From: Deltaproteobacteria bacterium
Lineage (GTDB): Bacteria > Desulfobacterota > Binatia > UBA12015
NCBI GenBank assembly: GCA_016874795.1
Contig: VGTG01000052.1
Span: forward strand, 1-34,188
DNA length: 34,188 nucleotides
Reading direction: 5' to 3'
Shown piece by piece: positions 7,850 to 15,557 of the stretch. A model generated the notes under the pieces. That model was not told the DNA's origin. It was given only the letters and a program-made list of their open reading frames with translations, and searched no databases. A program made the position numbers and the translations under genes. Position 1 is the first letter of the stretch. Every line of letters starts with the position of its first letter.

Positions 7850-9184
7850 ATGAGACGCCGGCGCGCGTTCCTGGCTCGGCTTCTCGGCCGTTCCCGGGGA
7901 CGCGGCTCGCGAGCCGGCGAGCGCGGTCCTGCCGCGCCGCTCGCTCCGCCGGGACCGCGCGAAGACCACTGGCTCGTCGTGGCGACGGGCGAAGCGGTGA
8001 CCTCGCGCCGGAGCGTCCGCATCGCCGAAGCGCTCGCCCGCACCGGCGCGCCCGTCGCGTGGGCGGGGCGTGTTGCGACGAACGCGCGAGGCTCCTTCGA
8101 AGCGCCTGCCGGTCCGGTCCAGGTGATCGACTCGTGGAGTGTCGCCTCGCTGCGCCTTCGCGTCGCCGCGACGGACGCACGCGTGCGGCTCTTGCTCGCC
8201 GGTGCCGACGGCGAGACCGTGGCGATCGCGCGCGAGGGTCGCGCTCGCGGCGCGCGTATCGCGTACGACGCTTCGCTGACGCCCGGCCGCGGTACGTACG
8301 AGATCGAAACGGAGCGCGCTCTCGTCTCGGACGCGGATGACTTGATCGCCGCCGACGTCCGGTTGGCGCGACACCTCTCCGGTCTCGCCGGCGGACGCCG
8401 GCTCGTGCACGTGCTCGGGGATCCGGGCGGTGATCCCGACGGAGACGGCTGGGACTCGATCGCACGATCGCTCGTGACCATCGGCGCAGCACCGACGACG
8501 ACCGTCGTGTTCGCCGCCGCTTCCGCTCCGGACGCAACCGTCGCGACCGTCGAAGCCTTCGTAGCCGCACGCGTCGACACGGCGCACCGCATCGCCGTCG
8601 TGATCGGAGCCGACGATCCCGTCGACGAGAAGCTCGCCGCGCGCGAGTCCAGCGGTGAGATCCAGATCCTTCGCAGCGCGAGACCCGGCCGCCTCGCGGC
8701 GTGGAACCTGGGAGTCGTCGCGACCGGCGGCGAGATCGTCGTCCTCGCCGATTCGAGCGTGCGCCCGCGCGCCAGCGGCTGGCTCGACGCCGCAGTGGCG
8801 CGGCTCCGTGCGCACCGGGAGATCGGAGCCGTCGGACTGCGTGCTCTTCGGCCGCCCGGTGCCGGGTCGTCCGGCTTGGACGGCCGCGACGCCGGATCTC
8901 GCGTCGCGGCGCTCGATGCGAGCGGCCTCGTCGCGCCGCGCGCCGTGCTCGCGCGTTGCGGCGGCTTCGACGAGGATCTCACTTTCGACCGTCTCGCCGC
9001 GGTCGATCTTTCGTTCCGCATCCGTGAGCTCGGGCTCCGGGTCGACGTCTGCGACGCCCTGGGGCTCGAAGCCGTCGCGGCTCCGGCCGAGATCGAGCTC
9101 GATCGGCGCGCCGAGAAGGCCTGGCGCGCTCGCTGGGCGCATCGCCCGGCGTACCTCGCCGGCGACGCGACGCCGGAGGTATGA
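7850..9184 (+). CDS. Divergent glycosyltransferase-like protein (GT4-like N-terminus, GT2-like C-terminus)
   Basis: The 444-residue product starts at ATG 7850, with GAGG six bases upstream. After a basic, disordered first 40 residues comes a Rossmann-like segment (DHWLVVATGEAVTSRRSVRIAEAL) that resembles an N-terminal GT-B half. From about residue 215 a GT2-like half follows: TVVFAAASAPDATVATVEAF, PGRLAAWNLGVVATGGEIV, LADSSVRP in the DxD position, then VLARCGGFDEDL and VDLSFRIRELG. Both halves look shortened, and the DxD is degraded to D-S-S, so catalytic activity is uncertain. It could be an inactive partner subunit, or a glycosyltransferase using a different metal site. It is the last glycan gene before mutM. 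Confidence 0.7.
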   Translation: MRRRRAFLARLLGRSRGRGSRAGERGPAAPLAPPGPREDHWLVVATGEAVTSRRSVRIAEALARTGAPVAWAGRVATNARGSFEAPAGPVQVIDSWSVASLRLRVAATDARVRLLLAGADGETVAIAREGRARGARIAYDASLTPGRGTYEIETERALVSDADDLIAADVRLARHLSGLAGGRRLVHVLGDPGGDPDGDGWDSIARSLVTIGAAPTTTVVFAAASAPDATVATVEAFVAARVDTAHRIAVVIGADDPVDEKLAARESSGEIQILRSARPGRLAAWNLGVVATGGEIVVLADSSVRPRASGWLDAAVARLRAHREIGAVGLRALRPPGAGSSGLDGRDAGSRVAALDASGLVAPRAVLARCGGFDEDLTFDRLAAVDLSFRIRELGLRVDVCDALGLEAVAAPAEIELDRRAEKAWRARWAHRPAYLAGDATPEV

Positions 9185-9188
9185 GGCG

Positions 9189-10070
9189 GTGCCGGAGCTG
9201 CCCGACGTCGAGCTCTATTGCGGGACGATCGCCGAGCGCGTTCTCGGAGAGCCGGTCGAGAAGCTCCGGCTCGCGAGCGCGTTCCTCCTTCGCTCGGTCG
9301 ATCCGCCGGCGTCCGAGGTCATCGGCCGTCGGGTCACCGCCGTGCGCCGTCTCGGAAAGCGCCTCGTGCTGGCGCTCGAGGACGATCTCTTCCTCGTCTT
9401 CCATCTGATGATCGCCGGTCGCTTCCGCTGGGAGGCGCGTGGCGCGGAGCTGCCCGCCCGCATCGGCCTCGGTGCGCTCGACTTTCCGAACGGGAGCCTG
9501 ATCGTCACCGAGGCGAGCAAGAAGAAGCGCGCCTCTCTCCACGTCGTCCGGGGCGCCGAAGCGCTCGCCGAGCACGATCCCGGCGGTCTCGAGGTGCTCG
9601 AGAGCGATCTGGCGGCGTTCGCCCGTGCTCTCCGCGAGGAGAACCACACGCTGAAGCGCGCGCTGACCGATCCGCGGCGCTTCTCCGGCATCGGCAACGC
9701 GTACTCGGACGAGATCCTGCACGCGGCGCGGCTCTCGCCGATCCAGCAGACGAAGAAGCTCGACGACGAAGAGGTCGCGCGGCTCTACCGCGCGACGCGC
9801 GAGACGCTCGTCGGGTGGACCGAGCGCCTGCGCGAGGAGTTCGCCGGCCGTTTTCCCGGCGCCGGCGACGTCACCGCGTTTCGCCCGGACTTCGCCGTGC
9901 ACGGCCGATACCGCCAGCCCTGTCCGGTCTGCGGCGATCCCGTGCAGCGGATCCGCTACGCGGACAGCGAGACGAACTACTGCGCGACGTGCCAGACGGG
10001 CGGGCGCGTCCTGCGCGACCGCGCGCTGTCGCGGCTCCTCAAGGACGACTGGCCGGACTCGCTGTCGTGA
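9189..10070 (+). CDS. mutM: Formamidopyrimidine-DNA glycosylase (Fpg/Nei family)
   Basis: This enzyme excises oxidised purines such as 8-oxoguanine and cleaves the abasic site (base excision repair). The start is GTG 9189, four bases after the previous stop with GAGG just upstream. It is fixed by the obligatory N-terminus: after Met removal, Pro2 (the catalytic nucleophile) and Glu3 head PELPDVE. Lys57 sits in LGKRL, HLMIAGRF and NAYSDEILHAA (helix-two-turn-helix) follow, and a C-terminal zinc finger has C-x2-C-x16-C-x2-C spacing near residue 245, then TGGR. At 293 residues it is full length. It ends a glycan operon, an unusual place for a repair gene. Its stop faces a convergent gene only 12 bases away; a 6-bp inverted repeat (10066-10071/10089-10094) spans that junction without a U-run. 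Confidence 0.96.
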   Translation: MPELPDVELYCGTIAERVLGEPVEKLRLASAFLLRSVDPPASEVIGRRVTAVRRLGKRLVLALEDDLFLVFHLMIAGRFRWEARGAELPARIGLGALDFPNGSLIVTEASKKKRASLHVVRGAEALAEHDPGGLEVLESDLAAFARALREENHTLKRALTDPRRFSGIGNAYSDEILHAARLSPIQQTKKLDDEEVARLYRATRETLVGWTERLREEFAGRFPGAGDVTAFRPDFAVHGRYRQPCPVCGDPVQRIRYADSETNYCATCQTGGRVLRDRALSRLLKDDWPDSLS

Positions 10071-10082
10071 GAGGGCTCGCCT

Positions 10083-11915
10083 TCACGGCTCACGCGGCAG
10101 AAGAAGGTCCGGCTTCTCCGGATGCGTCGCCGCAAGGCGCGCCTCGAACGCGCGCCGATCCTCGGCGGCGAGCGGACGATCGCGCACGTGGACGCGAGCG
10201 ACGACGCCGTTCCGCAGGCGGAACGTCTCGGGAAGGGCGCGCAGGCCTTGCCCGATCGTCGTACCCGCGCGGATCTCCTCGAGAGGAACGACGATCACCT
10301 GCTGCTCGCTCGGCGCGAGGTGGGTCTGCGGCGGATCCGCCGTGACGATCACCTCGGCGGCGACGAGCGCCTCGGGGAAGCCGTCGCGGCGATCGACGTG
10401 CGAGCCCGTCGCGATTCTCGTCCGCAGATCCGGGATCTCCGGCCGCTCGGGAAGGGACAGGCGCGCGTTTCTCAGGACATCGGGGTTGAGCGTCGGCGAG
10501 CTCGCGAGCACGTAGACCGGGCGGCTCTCCGGGCGCACGCTCCCGACGAAGCGCGCGAGACGAGCGACTTCCTCGAGGTCGGCCCGCGCCGCGGGCGTGT
10601 AGGCGACTCGCCCGAAGAGCGCTTCGACCGCCGCCCCGTCGCGCTTCGTGAAGCGCCCGAGCTCGCGCGGCAAGAGAACGGCGGAGAAGTTCACCAGGAG
10701 CAGCGCGAGCACGACGACGAAGCAGACCGCCCGAGCCGCGCTCGATCGGATCGCCTCGAGCACGCGAACCAGCGCGAGCGACTCGAGCACGAGGAAGAGA
10801 GGCAGGAGAAGATAGAAGTGGTTCTCCCCGAACGTCTGCACGGCGTTGAACGCGAGGAGCATCGCCGCCGCCTGGATGGCGAAGAGCGCCGCGAAGACGC
10901 GCGTTCCCGGCTCGCGCAGCGCGAAGACGAGCCCGACGGCCGCTCCCGCGAGCGTGAGCGAGCCGAAGTACGTCCAGAGCCGCAGGGCGGCTCCGAAGAC
11001 GCCCGCCGTCGAGCGGTAGGGCGCTTGCACGAACACGTGGTCGCGGAGGAAGACGCGCTCGCCGACCGCTCCGGTCAGCGGCAGAAGGACGACAGCCGTC
11101 GCGCCCGCGAGGAGCGCGAGAAGCGCCCCTCGCGAGCGCAAAGACGAAGCGAAACCGCCTCCGCGCGCTCGCTCGCGCCACGCGGCCCCGAGGAGCGCGA
11201 CCGCGTAGACGAGGAGGAAGGAGGCCGTGAAGAACGCGTACCAGCGCCGCAGGAGCGGCAGGAGCCCGAGCAGCACGCCGATCGCGAGAGCGCGCCCGTG
11301 CGACGGGGCGAGCGGCTCCCGCGCCAGCAACCAGAAGATCGCGAGGATCGGGAGGCAGCCGACGAGATCGAGCCAGCCCTCGACGACGGGGAACCAGAGC
11401 TGCGGCAGGAGCGCGCTCGCGACGAGCGGCGCGACGAGGAGCCAGGCGCTCGCGCTCGCTCGAGGAGCGTGTGCCGCACCGGCCTCGTCGAGGCGGCGCA
11501 CGACCGCGGAGACGAGCAGCACCACCGGCACGCCGTAGAGGATCGTGACGGCGGTCACGTACGCGAGGCGGCTCGTCCCGAGGAGGCCCGCGGGAAGAAG
11601 CGGGAGGCAGGCGAGGTCGTTGTAGCGCTCCCGCGTGACCGAGCGGAGCGCGCCTTCCAGTGCGGCGAGCGGCGTGGCCCGGAAGCGCTCGACCAGCTCG
11701 ACCAGGCGGACCCATTAGTTCGCGTAGTCCCAGAAGTAGATCGTCCGCTCCTGCGCGACGAACCAGGCGACGAAGGCGACCGGGAAGATCGCGAAGAGCG
11801 CCGAGGCGGCGCACGCGAGCGGTCTCGAGCCGTCGCGCTCTCTCCTTCCCTTCGACGAGAGGTCTCCTTCCCGGTCCACTTCCGCTACGGCCTCCGCTCC
11901 AGCAGCGAGCTTCAT
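10083..11915 (-). pseudogene. GT-C type membrane glycosyltransferase gene interrupted by one in-frame TAA
   Basis: Read on the minus strand this is a roughly 610-codon gene for a polytopic glycosyltransferase with about ten membrane segments and a soluble periplasmic C-terminus of about 170 residues. The N-terminal piece has a basic start, one membrane helix, then TIYFWDYAN, where the Asp is the expected catalytic residue of the first periplasmic loop. The next codon is TAA (11717-11715). The frame then continues with WVRLVELVERFRATPL and RERYNDLACLPLLP, typical of this family, and stays open for 543 more codons. A Tyr codon (TAC or TAT) changed to TAA by one base would explain it. Internal restart at GTG 11558 would give 491 residues lacking the catalytic loop. 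The proposed start is ATG 11915, with GGGA five bases upstream; TTG 11960 is an alternative. A sequencing or assembly error cannot be excluded. Confidence 0.85.
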
Positions 11916-12132
11916 GCCATTCCCGGCTCGGCCGGGGAACTTGCTCGCCGACCTCGCCAAGGAGATTGTCCCGAGGCCGCCTCGGCTGGTAGGGAGAGCA
12001 GGGGATCGCGGGGTGGCAGCCGGGATGCCGCGGCGCCCCCGACGTGGCCTTGCCTGAATAGGTCGGCGATGATGCCGTCTATGCAGGTCGGGGCGAAGCT
12101 CGCCCGCGGGGGCGCCTGACGGAACCAGAAGA
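11916..12132. promoter_or_regulatory. Divergent intergenic region upstream of the type II secretion operon
   Basis: These 217 bases separate the minus-strand glycosyltransferase gene from gspF, so a promoter for the secretion run is expected here. A perfect inverted repeat of 6 bp, CCGAGG-ccg-CCTCGG, lies at 11971-11985 and could be an operator or a short hairpin. I could not find a convincing -35/-10 pair or a sigma-54 -24/-12 pair on either strand. The regulatory role is inferred from gene arrangement only. Confidence 0.4.
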
Positions 12133-13359
12133 ATGGCCCAGTTTCAGTACCGCGCTGCGGATGGTGAAGGCAGAGTCCTCGAGGGCCTGATCGAGGCCGC
12201 CGAGGTCTCGGGCGCCGTCGCGCGCCTGCAGGAGCGCGGGCTCATTCCGCTGCGGGTCGCCGCACCCGCGCCGAAGCGAAGCGGCCTCGCGAGCATCTCG
12301 CTCCCGCAGCTCAGCCTGAAGAAGCGCGTCAAGCGACGCGATCTGCTCGTCTTCACGCACGAGCTGTCGACGCTCCTCGGAGCCGGCCTGCCGCTCGATC
12401 GAAGCCTCTCGATCCTGTCCGAGCTCTCCGAGAACCCGGAGATGAAGGCGGTCGTCGCGGACATCCTGCAGTCGGTGCAGCGCGGCAAGTCGCTCGCCGA
12501 ATCGCTCGCGCAGCATCCCAAGGTCTTCGAGCCGCTCTTCATCAACATGGTGAAGGCGGGCGAGATCGGCGGCGTGCTCGACACCGTGCTGCAGCGGCTG
12601 ACGGAGTACCTCGAGAGCGCGAGCGAGCTCCGCGACGAGGTCCGCTCCGCGATGATCTATCCCGTGATCCTTCTCCTGACCTCCTTCATCTCGGTCACGA
12701 TCCTCCTGACCTACGTCTTGCCGAAGTTCGCGACGATCTTCTCGCAGGGCGGCGCGACGCTTCCCTTCACCGCGCGCATGCTGATGGGCGTGTCCGACGC
12801 GATGCGGTCGTACTGGTGGCTCGGCATCCTGATCATCGTCGCCGGCGCCGTCGGCGTGACGCACTGGATCCGAACGCCGGCGGGACGCCTGCAGTGGGAC
12901 CGGACGCGGCTCCGGCTCGTCCTCCTCGGCGATCTGGCGAGGAAGATCGCCGTCGCACGGTTCGCGCGGACGCTCGGCACGTTGCTCCGGAGCGGCGTTC
13001 CGATGCTCCAGGCGCTCGACATCGTGCGGGACGTCTCCGGGAACGTCGTGCTCGCCCACGCCGTCGACGAGGTGAAGGTCGGCGTCCGCGGCGGCGCGGG
13101 CGTTGCGGGGCCCTTGAGCCACAGCGGCGTCTTCCCGCCGCTCGCGCTCCAGATGATCAGCGTCGGCGAGGAGACGGGCCGTCTCGACGACATGCTCGTG
13201 CAGGTCGCCGACTACTTCGATCGCGAGGTCCGGGTCACCGTGAAGCGGCTCACCTCGCTCCTCGAGCCGGTTCTCCTTCTCGTCGGCGGCGTGGTCGTCG
13301 CCTTCGTCGTGCTGTCGATGTTCTCGGCGATCTCCAGCGTCAACAACATGCCGCTCTGA
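12133..13359 (+). CDS. gspF: Type II secretion inner-membrane platform protein GspF
   Basis: GspF is the polytopic core of the type II secretion inner-membrane platform and normally contacts the GspE ATPase. The 408-residue product begins MAQFQYRAADGEGRVLEG, the usual GspF/PilC opening. It contains two T2SSF domains (about residues 70-195 and 270-395), each starting with a helix bundle (FTHELSTLLGAGLPLDRSL and FARTLGTLLRSGVPMLQAL). Membrane segments lie near 170-195, 225-245 and 375-400. It opens the secretion run; normally gspE would lie just upstream, but here there is a divergent gene. The ribosome binding site is weak (GAAG close to the ATG). A 39-base gap separates it from gspG. Confidence 0.97.
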   Translation: MAQFQYRAADGEGRVLEGLIEAAEVSGAVARLQERGLIPLRVAAPAPKRSGLASISLPQLSLKKRVKRRDLLVFTHELSTLLGAGLPLDRSLSILSELSENPEMKAVVADILQSVQRGKSLAESLAQHPKVFEPLFINMVKAGEIGGVLDTVLQRLTEYLESASELRDEVRSAMIYPVILLLTSFISVTILLTYVLPKFATIFSQGGATLPFTARMLMGVSDAMRSYWWLGILIIVAGAVGVTHWIRTPAGRLQWDRTRLRLVLLGDLARKIAVARFARTLGTLLRSGVPMLQALDIVRDVSGNVVLAHAVDEVKVGVRGGAGVAGPLSHSGVFPPLALQMISVGEETGRLDDMLVQVADYFDREVRVTVKRLTSLLEPVLLLVGGVVVAFVVLSMFSAISSVNNMPL

Positions 13360-13398
13360 GCGAAGCGGTGAAGCCGTGCTTCGGAAGGAGTCTCAGTC

Positions 13399-13842
13399 GT
13401 GACCTCGGAAGATAGGAAGAAGGCTCCCCTCACGGGGCAGGCGGGCTTCACGCTGATCGAGCTGCTCGTCGTGCTCGTCATCATCGGCCTCCTCGCGACA
13501 CTCGTCGCGCCGAACTTCATCGGCCAGAGCGAGAAGGCGAAGCCAAAGGCGGCGCGCGTGCAGCTCGAGAACCTGCGCAACGCGCTCGACATGTTCCAGC
13601 TCGACGTCGGTCGCTATCCGACGACCGACGAGGGGCTCGAAGCACTGATCCTCCGGCCGAGCACGGCTTCGCGGTGGGCGGGCCCCTATCTGCGCGACGA
13701 GATGCCCAAGGATCCGTGGGGCAATCCCTACTTCTATCAGAGCCCCGGAGAGAGCGGCTCGAGCTACGACATCGGTAGCCATGGCAGTGACGGTCGCTCG
13801 GGTGGTGACGGAACCGGCGTCGACATCGTCGTCTCCGGCTGA
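13399..13842 (+). CDS. gspG: Major type II secretion pseudopilin GspG
   Basis: GspG is the main subunit of the periplasmic pseudopilus that pushes folded cargo through the secretin. The start is GTG 13399, with a strong GGAAGGAG eight bases upstream. The 147-residue prepilin has a short leader ending at Gly16 and the motif GFTLIELLVVLVIIG (Phe17 methylated, Glu21 as E5). GRYPTTDEGLEALI and DPWGNPYFYQSPG are GspG hallmarks. The C-terminal calcium loop reads SHGSDGRSGGDGTGVD, a variant of the usual ...LGADG.EGG... sequence. Processing needs a prepilin peptidase (GspO/PilD), which is not encoded in this window. The strong ribosome binding site fits its high copy number relative to the minor pseudopilins. 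Confidence 0.98.
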   Translation: MTSEDRKKAPLTGQAGFTLIELLVVLVIIGLLATLVAPNFIGQSEKAKPKAARVQLENLRNALDMFQLDVGRYPTTDEGLEALILRPSTASRWAGPYLRDEMPKDPWGNPYFYQSPGESGSSYDIGSHGSDGRSGGDGTGVDIVVSG

Positions 13843-13876
13843 GCCGCACCTGCGGCGCGCCGCCGCGGAAACGCGA

Positions 13877-14353
13877 ATGCTCGTGCGAGAAGCGCGAGAG
13901 GCTTCCGGCTTCACGCTGATCGAGCTGATCGTCGTGCTGTTCATCATCGCGATGGCGGCGGCGCTCGTCGGACCGGCGATCGACTCCGGCATGCGGACGC
14001 GTGAGGTGCGGAGCGCCGTGCGCGCGCTCGCGAGCGCCGTGCGCACGATGCAGGGCGACGCGGTACGGACGGGCAAGGTGCAGACCCTCGTGCTCGATCC
14101 CGTGCAGAACCTGATCGGGGTGGACGGAACGGACCGCGCGATCTCGCTCGGCGAGGTCGCGCGCCTCGCGGAGCTGTCGGACGTGTCGGTCGACTCGAGC
14201 GGCGTCGCGCGCGTGCGATTCTTCCCGAACGGGAGCAACAGCGGCCTCTCCGTTCTCGTCGACGATCCCGATCGCCCCGAGGACCTCGGCTACGTCGTGC
14301 ACGTCGACCCGCTGATCGGCTCGGTCATCGTCCTGGACGAGCAGCGCAAATGA
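13877..14353 (+). CDS. gspH: Minor type II secretion pseudopilin GspH
   Basis: This minor pseudopilin is believed to join the pseudopilus tip region. The prepilin motif is SGFTLIELIVVLFIIAM, with cleavage after Gly11 and Glu16 in the E5 position. The rest is a beta-rich GspH/FimT-type domain ending VVHVDPLIGSVIVLDEQRK. ATG 13877 gives 158 residues and a normal short leader. A longer in-frame reading from 13781 would run inside gspG and is less likely. It starts 34 bases after gspG, and its stop overlaps gspI as ATGA. The H assignment rests on operon position and the GspH-like fold; sequence identity in this family is low. Confidence 0.9.
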   Translation: MLVREAREASGFTLIELIVVLFIIAMAAALVGPAIDSGMRTREVRSAVRALASAVRTMQGDAVRTGKVQTLVLDPVQNLIGVDGTDRAISLGEVARLAELSDVSVDSSGVARVRFFPNGSNSGLSVLVDDPDRPEDLGYVVHVDPLIGSVIVLDEQRK

Positions 14354-14772
14354 GGCGACAGCGCGGCTTCACGCTGATCGAGATCGCGATCGGAATGGCG
14401 ATCCTCGGTATCGGCGTCGTTTCGGCGCTCGAGGTGTTCGGCAGCGCGGTCCGCGTGGCGCGCATCTCCGCCCGCCGGACGGAAGCGATCATGCACGCGA
14501 AGGCGCTGATGGACTCGTCCCTCTGGGCGCCCGAGTTCCAGCACGCGGTCTCGCACGGCGAGATCGGCGACGGGTTCCGGTGGGAGCGCACGATCCGCGT
14601 CGCCGGCCCGGACGACGGCGTCGTCGGCGAGATCCGGACGGACGTCCGCCTGTCCGTGGTGACGGTCCTCGTCGAATGGGACGACCCGAACGGCGTCAAG
14701 TCCTATCAGCTCGGCACGATGCGGATCGAGCCGAACTACGAGGACCCGACCGCACCGCAGCCGCCGTCATGA
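14350..14772 (+). CDS. gspI: Minor type II secretion pseudopilin GspI
   Basis: GspI nucleates the GspI-J-K tip complex of the pseudopilus. The 140-residue product starts MRRQRGFTLIEIAIGMAIL: a very short leader, cleavage after Gly6, and Glu11 at position five. The following helix (VSALEVFGSAVRVARI) and the length match GspI. The Pro-rich end is short. ATG 14350 overlaps the gspH stop, and the gspI stop overlaps gspJ; both overlaps are ATGA, implying translational coupling and near-equal output of the minor pseudopilins. Confidence 0.93.
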   Translation: MRRQRGFTLIEIAIGMAILGIGVVSALEVFGSAVRVARISARRTEAIMHAKALMDSSLWAPEFQHAVSHGEIGDGFRWERTIRVAGPDDGVVGEIRTDVRLSVVTVLVEWDDPNGVKSYQLGTMRIEPNYEDPTAPQPPS

Positions 14773-15557
14773 CGAACCGCACGCCAACCGCAGCTCGCCC
14801 GGCCCGGAGCCGGTCCGAAGCCGGCTTCACGCTCCTCGAGCTCTTGATCTCTCTGACGCTCGTGGTCGTGATGGTCGCGATGACCTTCAGCGTCTTCGCG
14901 ACCGCGATGACGGCGGTGCCCCGCGGCGAGGAGGCCGCGGACCGCTCCGGACGTCTCCGGATGGCGACGGCGCTCCTGACGCGTCAGGTGCGCGCTCTCG
15001 TGGACTACCCGGCCGAGACGGAGGAGGAGATCCACTCGTTCTTCATCGGAGACGAGCAGAACTTCAGCTTCATCACCGCGGCGCCGCAGCTCGGCGGCGG
15101 CGAGGGCCTCGGCTGGGTCACGTACTCGACCGACGGGAAGCAGCTCAAGATGGCCGAGCGCCTGATCTTTTCGACCGGCGCGGTTTCGGAGAAGGAAGAG
15201 GAGGAGGGCACCGTCCAGGAGCCCGAGCAGGAGGTCCCGGCCGCGGAGGCGGTCCTCCTCGACAACCTGAAGAGCGCGCGGTTCCAGTATCTGCGGCTCG
15301 ACGGCAGCGAGGGCGAGTGGCTCGACGGCTGGGACGGTCTCGAGGAGCAGGGGCCGCCGGCGGCGATCCGTGTCGTGCTCGACGGGGTCGGGATCGGCGA
15401 CTCGTACTGGGTGCAGGAGATCCCGGTGATGGCCGTGGTCTACGCGCTCGGCGGCTACGACTCCGACACCGGTCTCTACGACAACGACACGGACGAGGTC
15501 TTCGGATTCGAAGAAGACGAAGGCGTCTCGGACTTCGAGGAGAGCGAAGAGGAATGA
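14769..15557 (+). CDS. gspJ: Minor type II secretion pseudopilin GspJ with acidic insert and tail
   Basis: GspJ is part of the tip complex that initiates pseudopilus assembly. The prepilin motif is AGFTLLELLISLTLVVVM, with cleavage after Gly19 and Glu24 at position five; about 18 residues of basic leader precede it. The body contains DNLKSARFQYLRLDG and AAIRVVLDGVG, typical of GspJ. At 262 residues it is longer than the usual roughly 200. The extra length is an acidic insert around residues 140-155 (EKEEEEG...PEQE) and a C-terminal tail rich in Asp and Glu (from about residue 232). The tail could bind calcium or contact cargo, which is speculative. Both ends overlap neighbours by ATGA. Confidence 0.93.
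   Translation: MTNRTPTAARPARSRSEAGFTLLELLISLTLVVVMVAMTFSVFATAMTAVPRGEEAADRSGRLRMATALLTRQVRALVDYPAETEEEIHSFFIGDEQNFSFITAAPQLGGGEGLGWVTYSTDGKQLKMAERLIFSTGAVSEKEEEEGTVQEPEQEVPAAEAVLLDNLKSARFQYLRLDGSEGEWLDGWDGLEEQGPPAAIRVVLDGVGIGDSYWVQEIPVMAVVYALGGYDSDTGLYDNDTDEVFGFEEDEGVSDFEESEEE

Noticed and set aside
7109-9142. 677-codon minus-strand open frame
   Set aside because: It spans two plus-strand glycosyltransferase genes with conserved motifs and proper starts; its composition is that of a GC-bias shadow.
10122-12119. 665-codon plus-strand open frame opposite the membrane glycosyltransferase
   Set aside because: Low-complexity Arg/Glu/Asp composition; the minus strand shows clear membrane segments and family motifs on both sides of a single stop.
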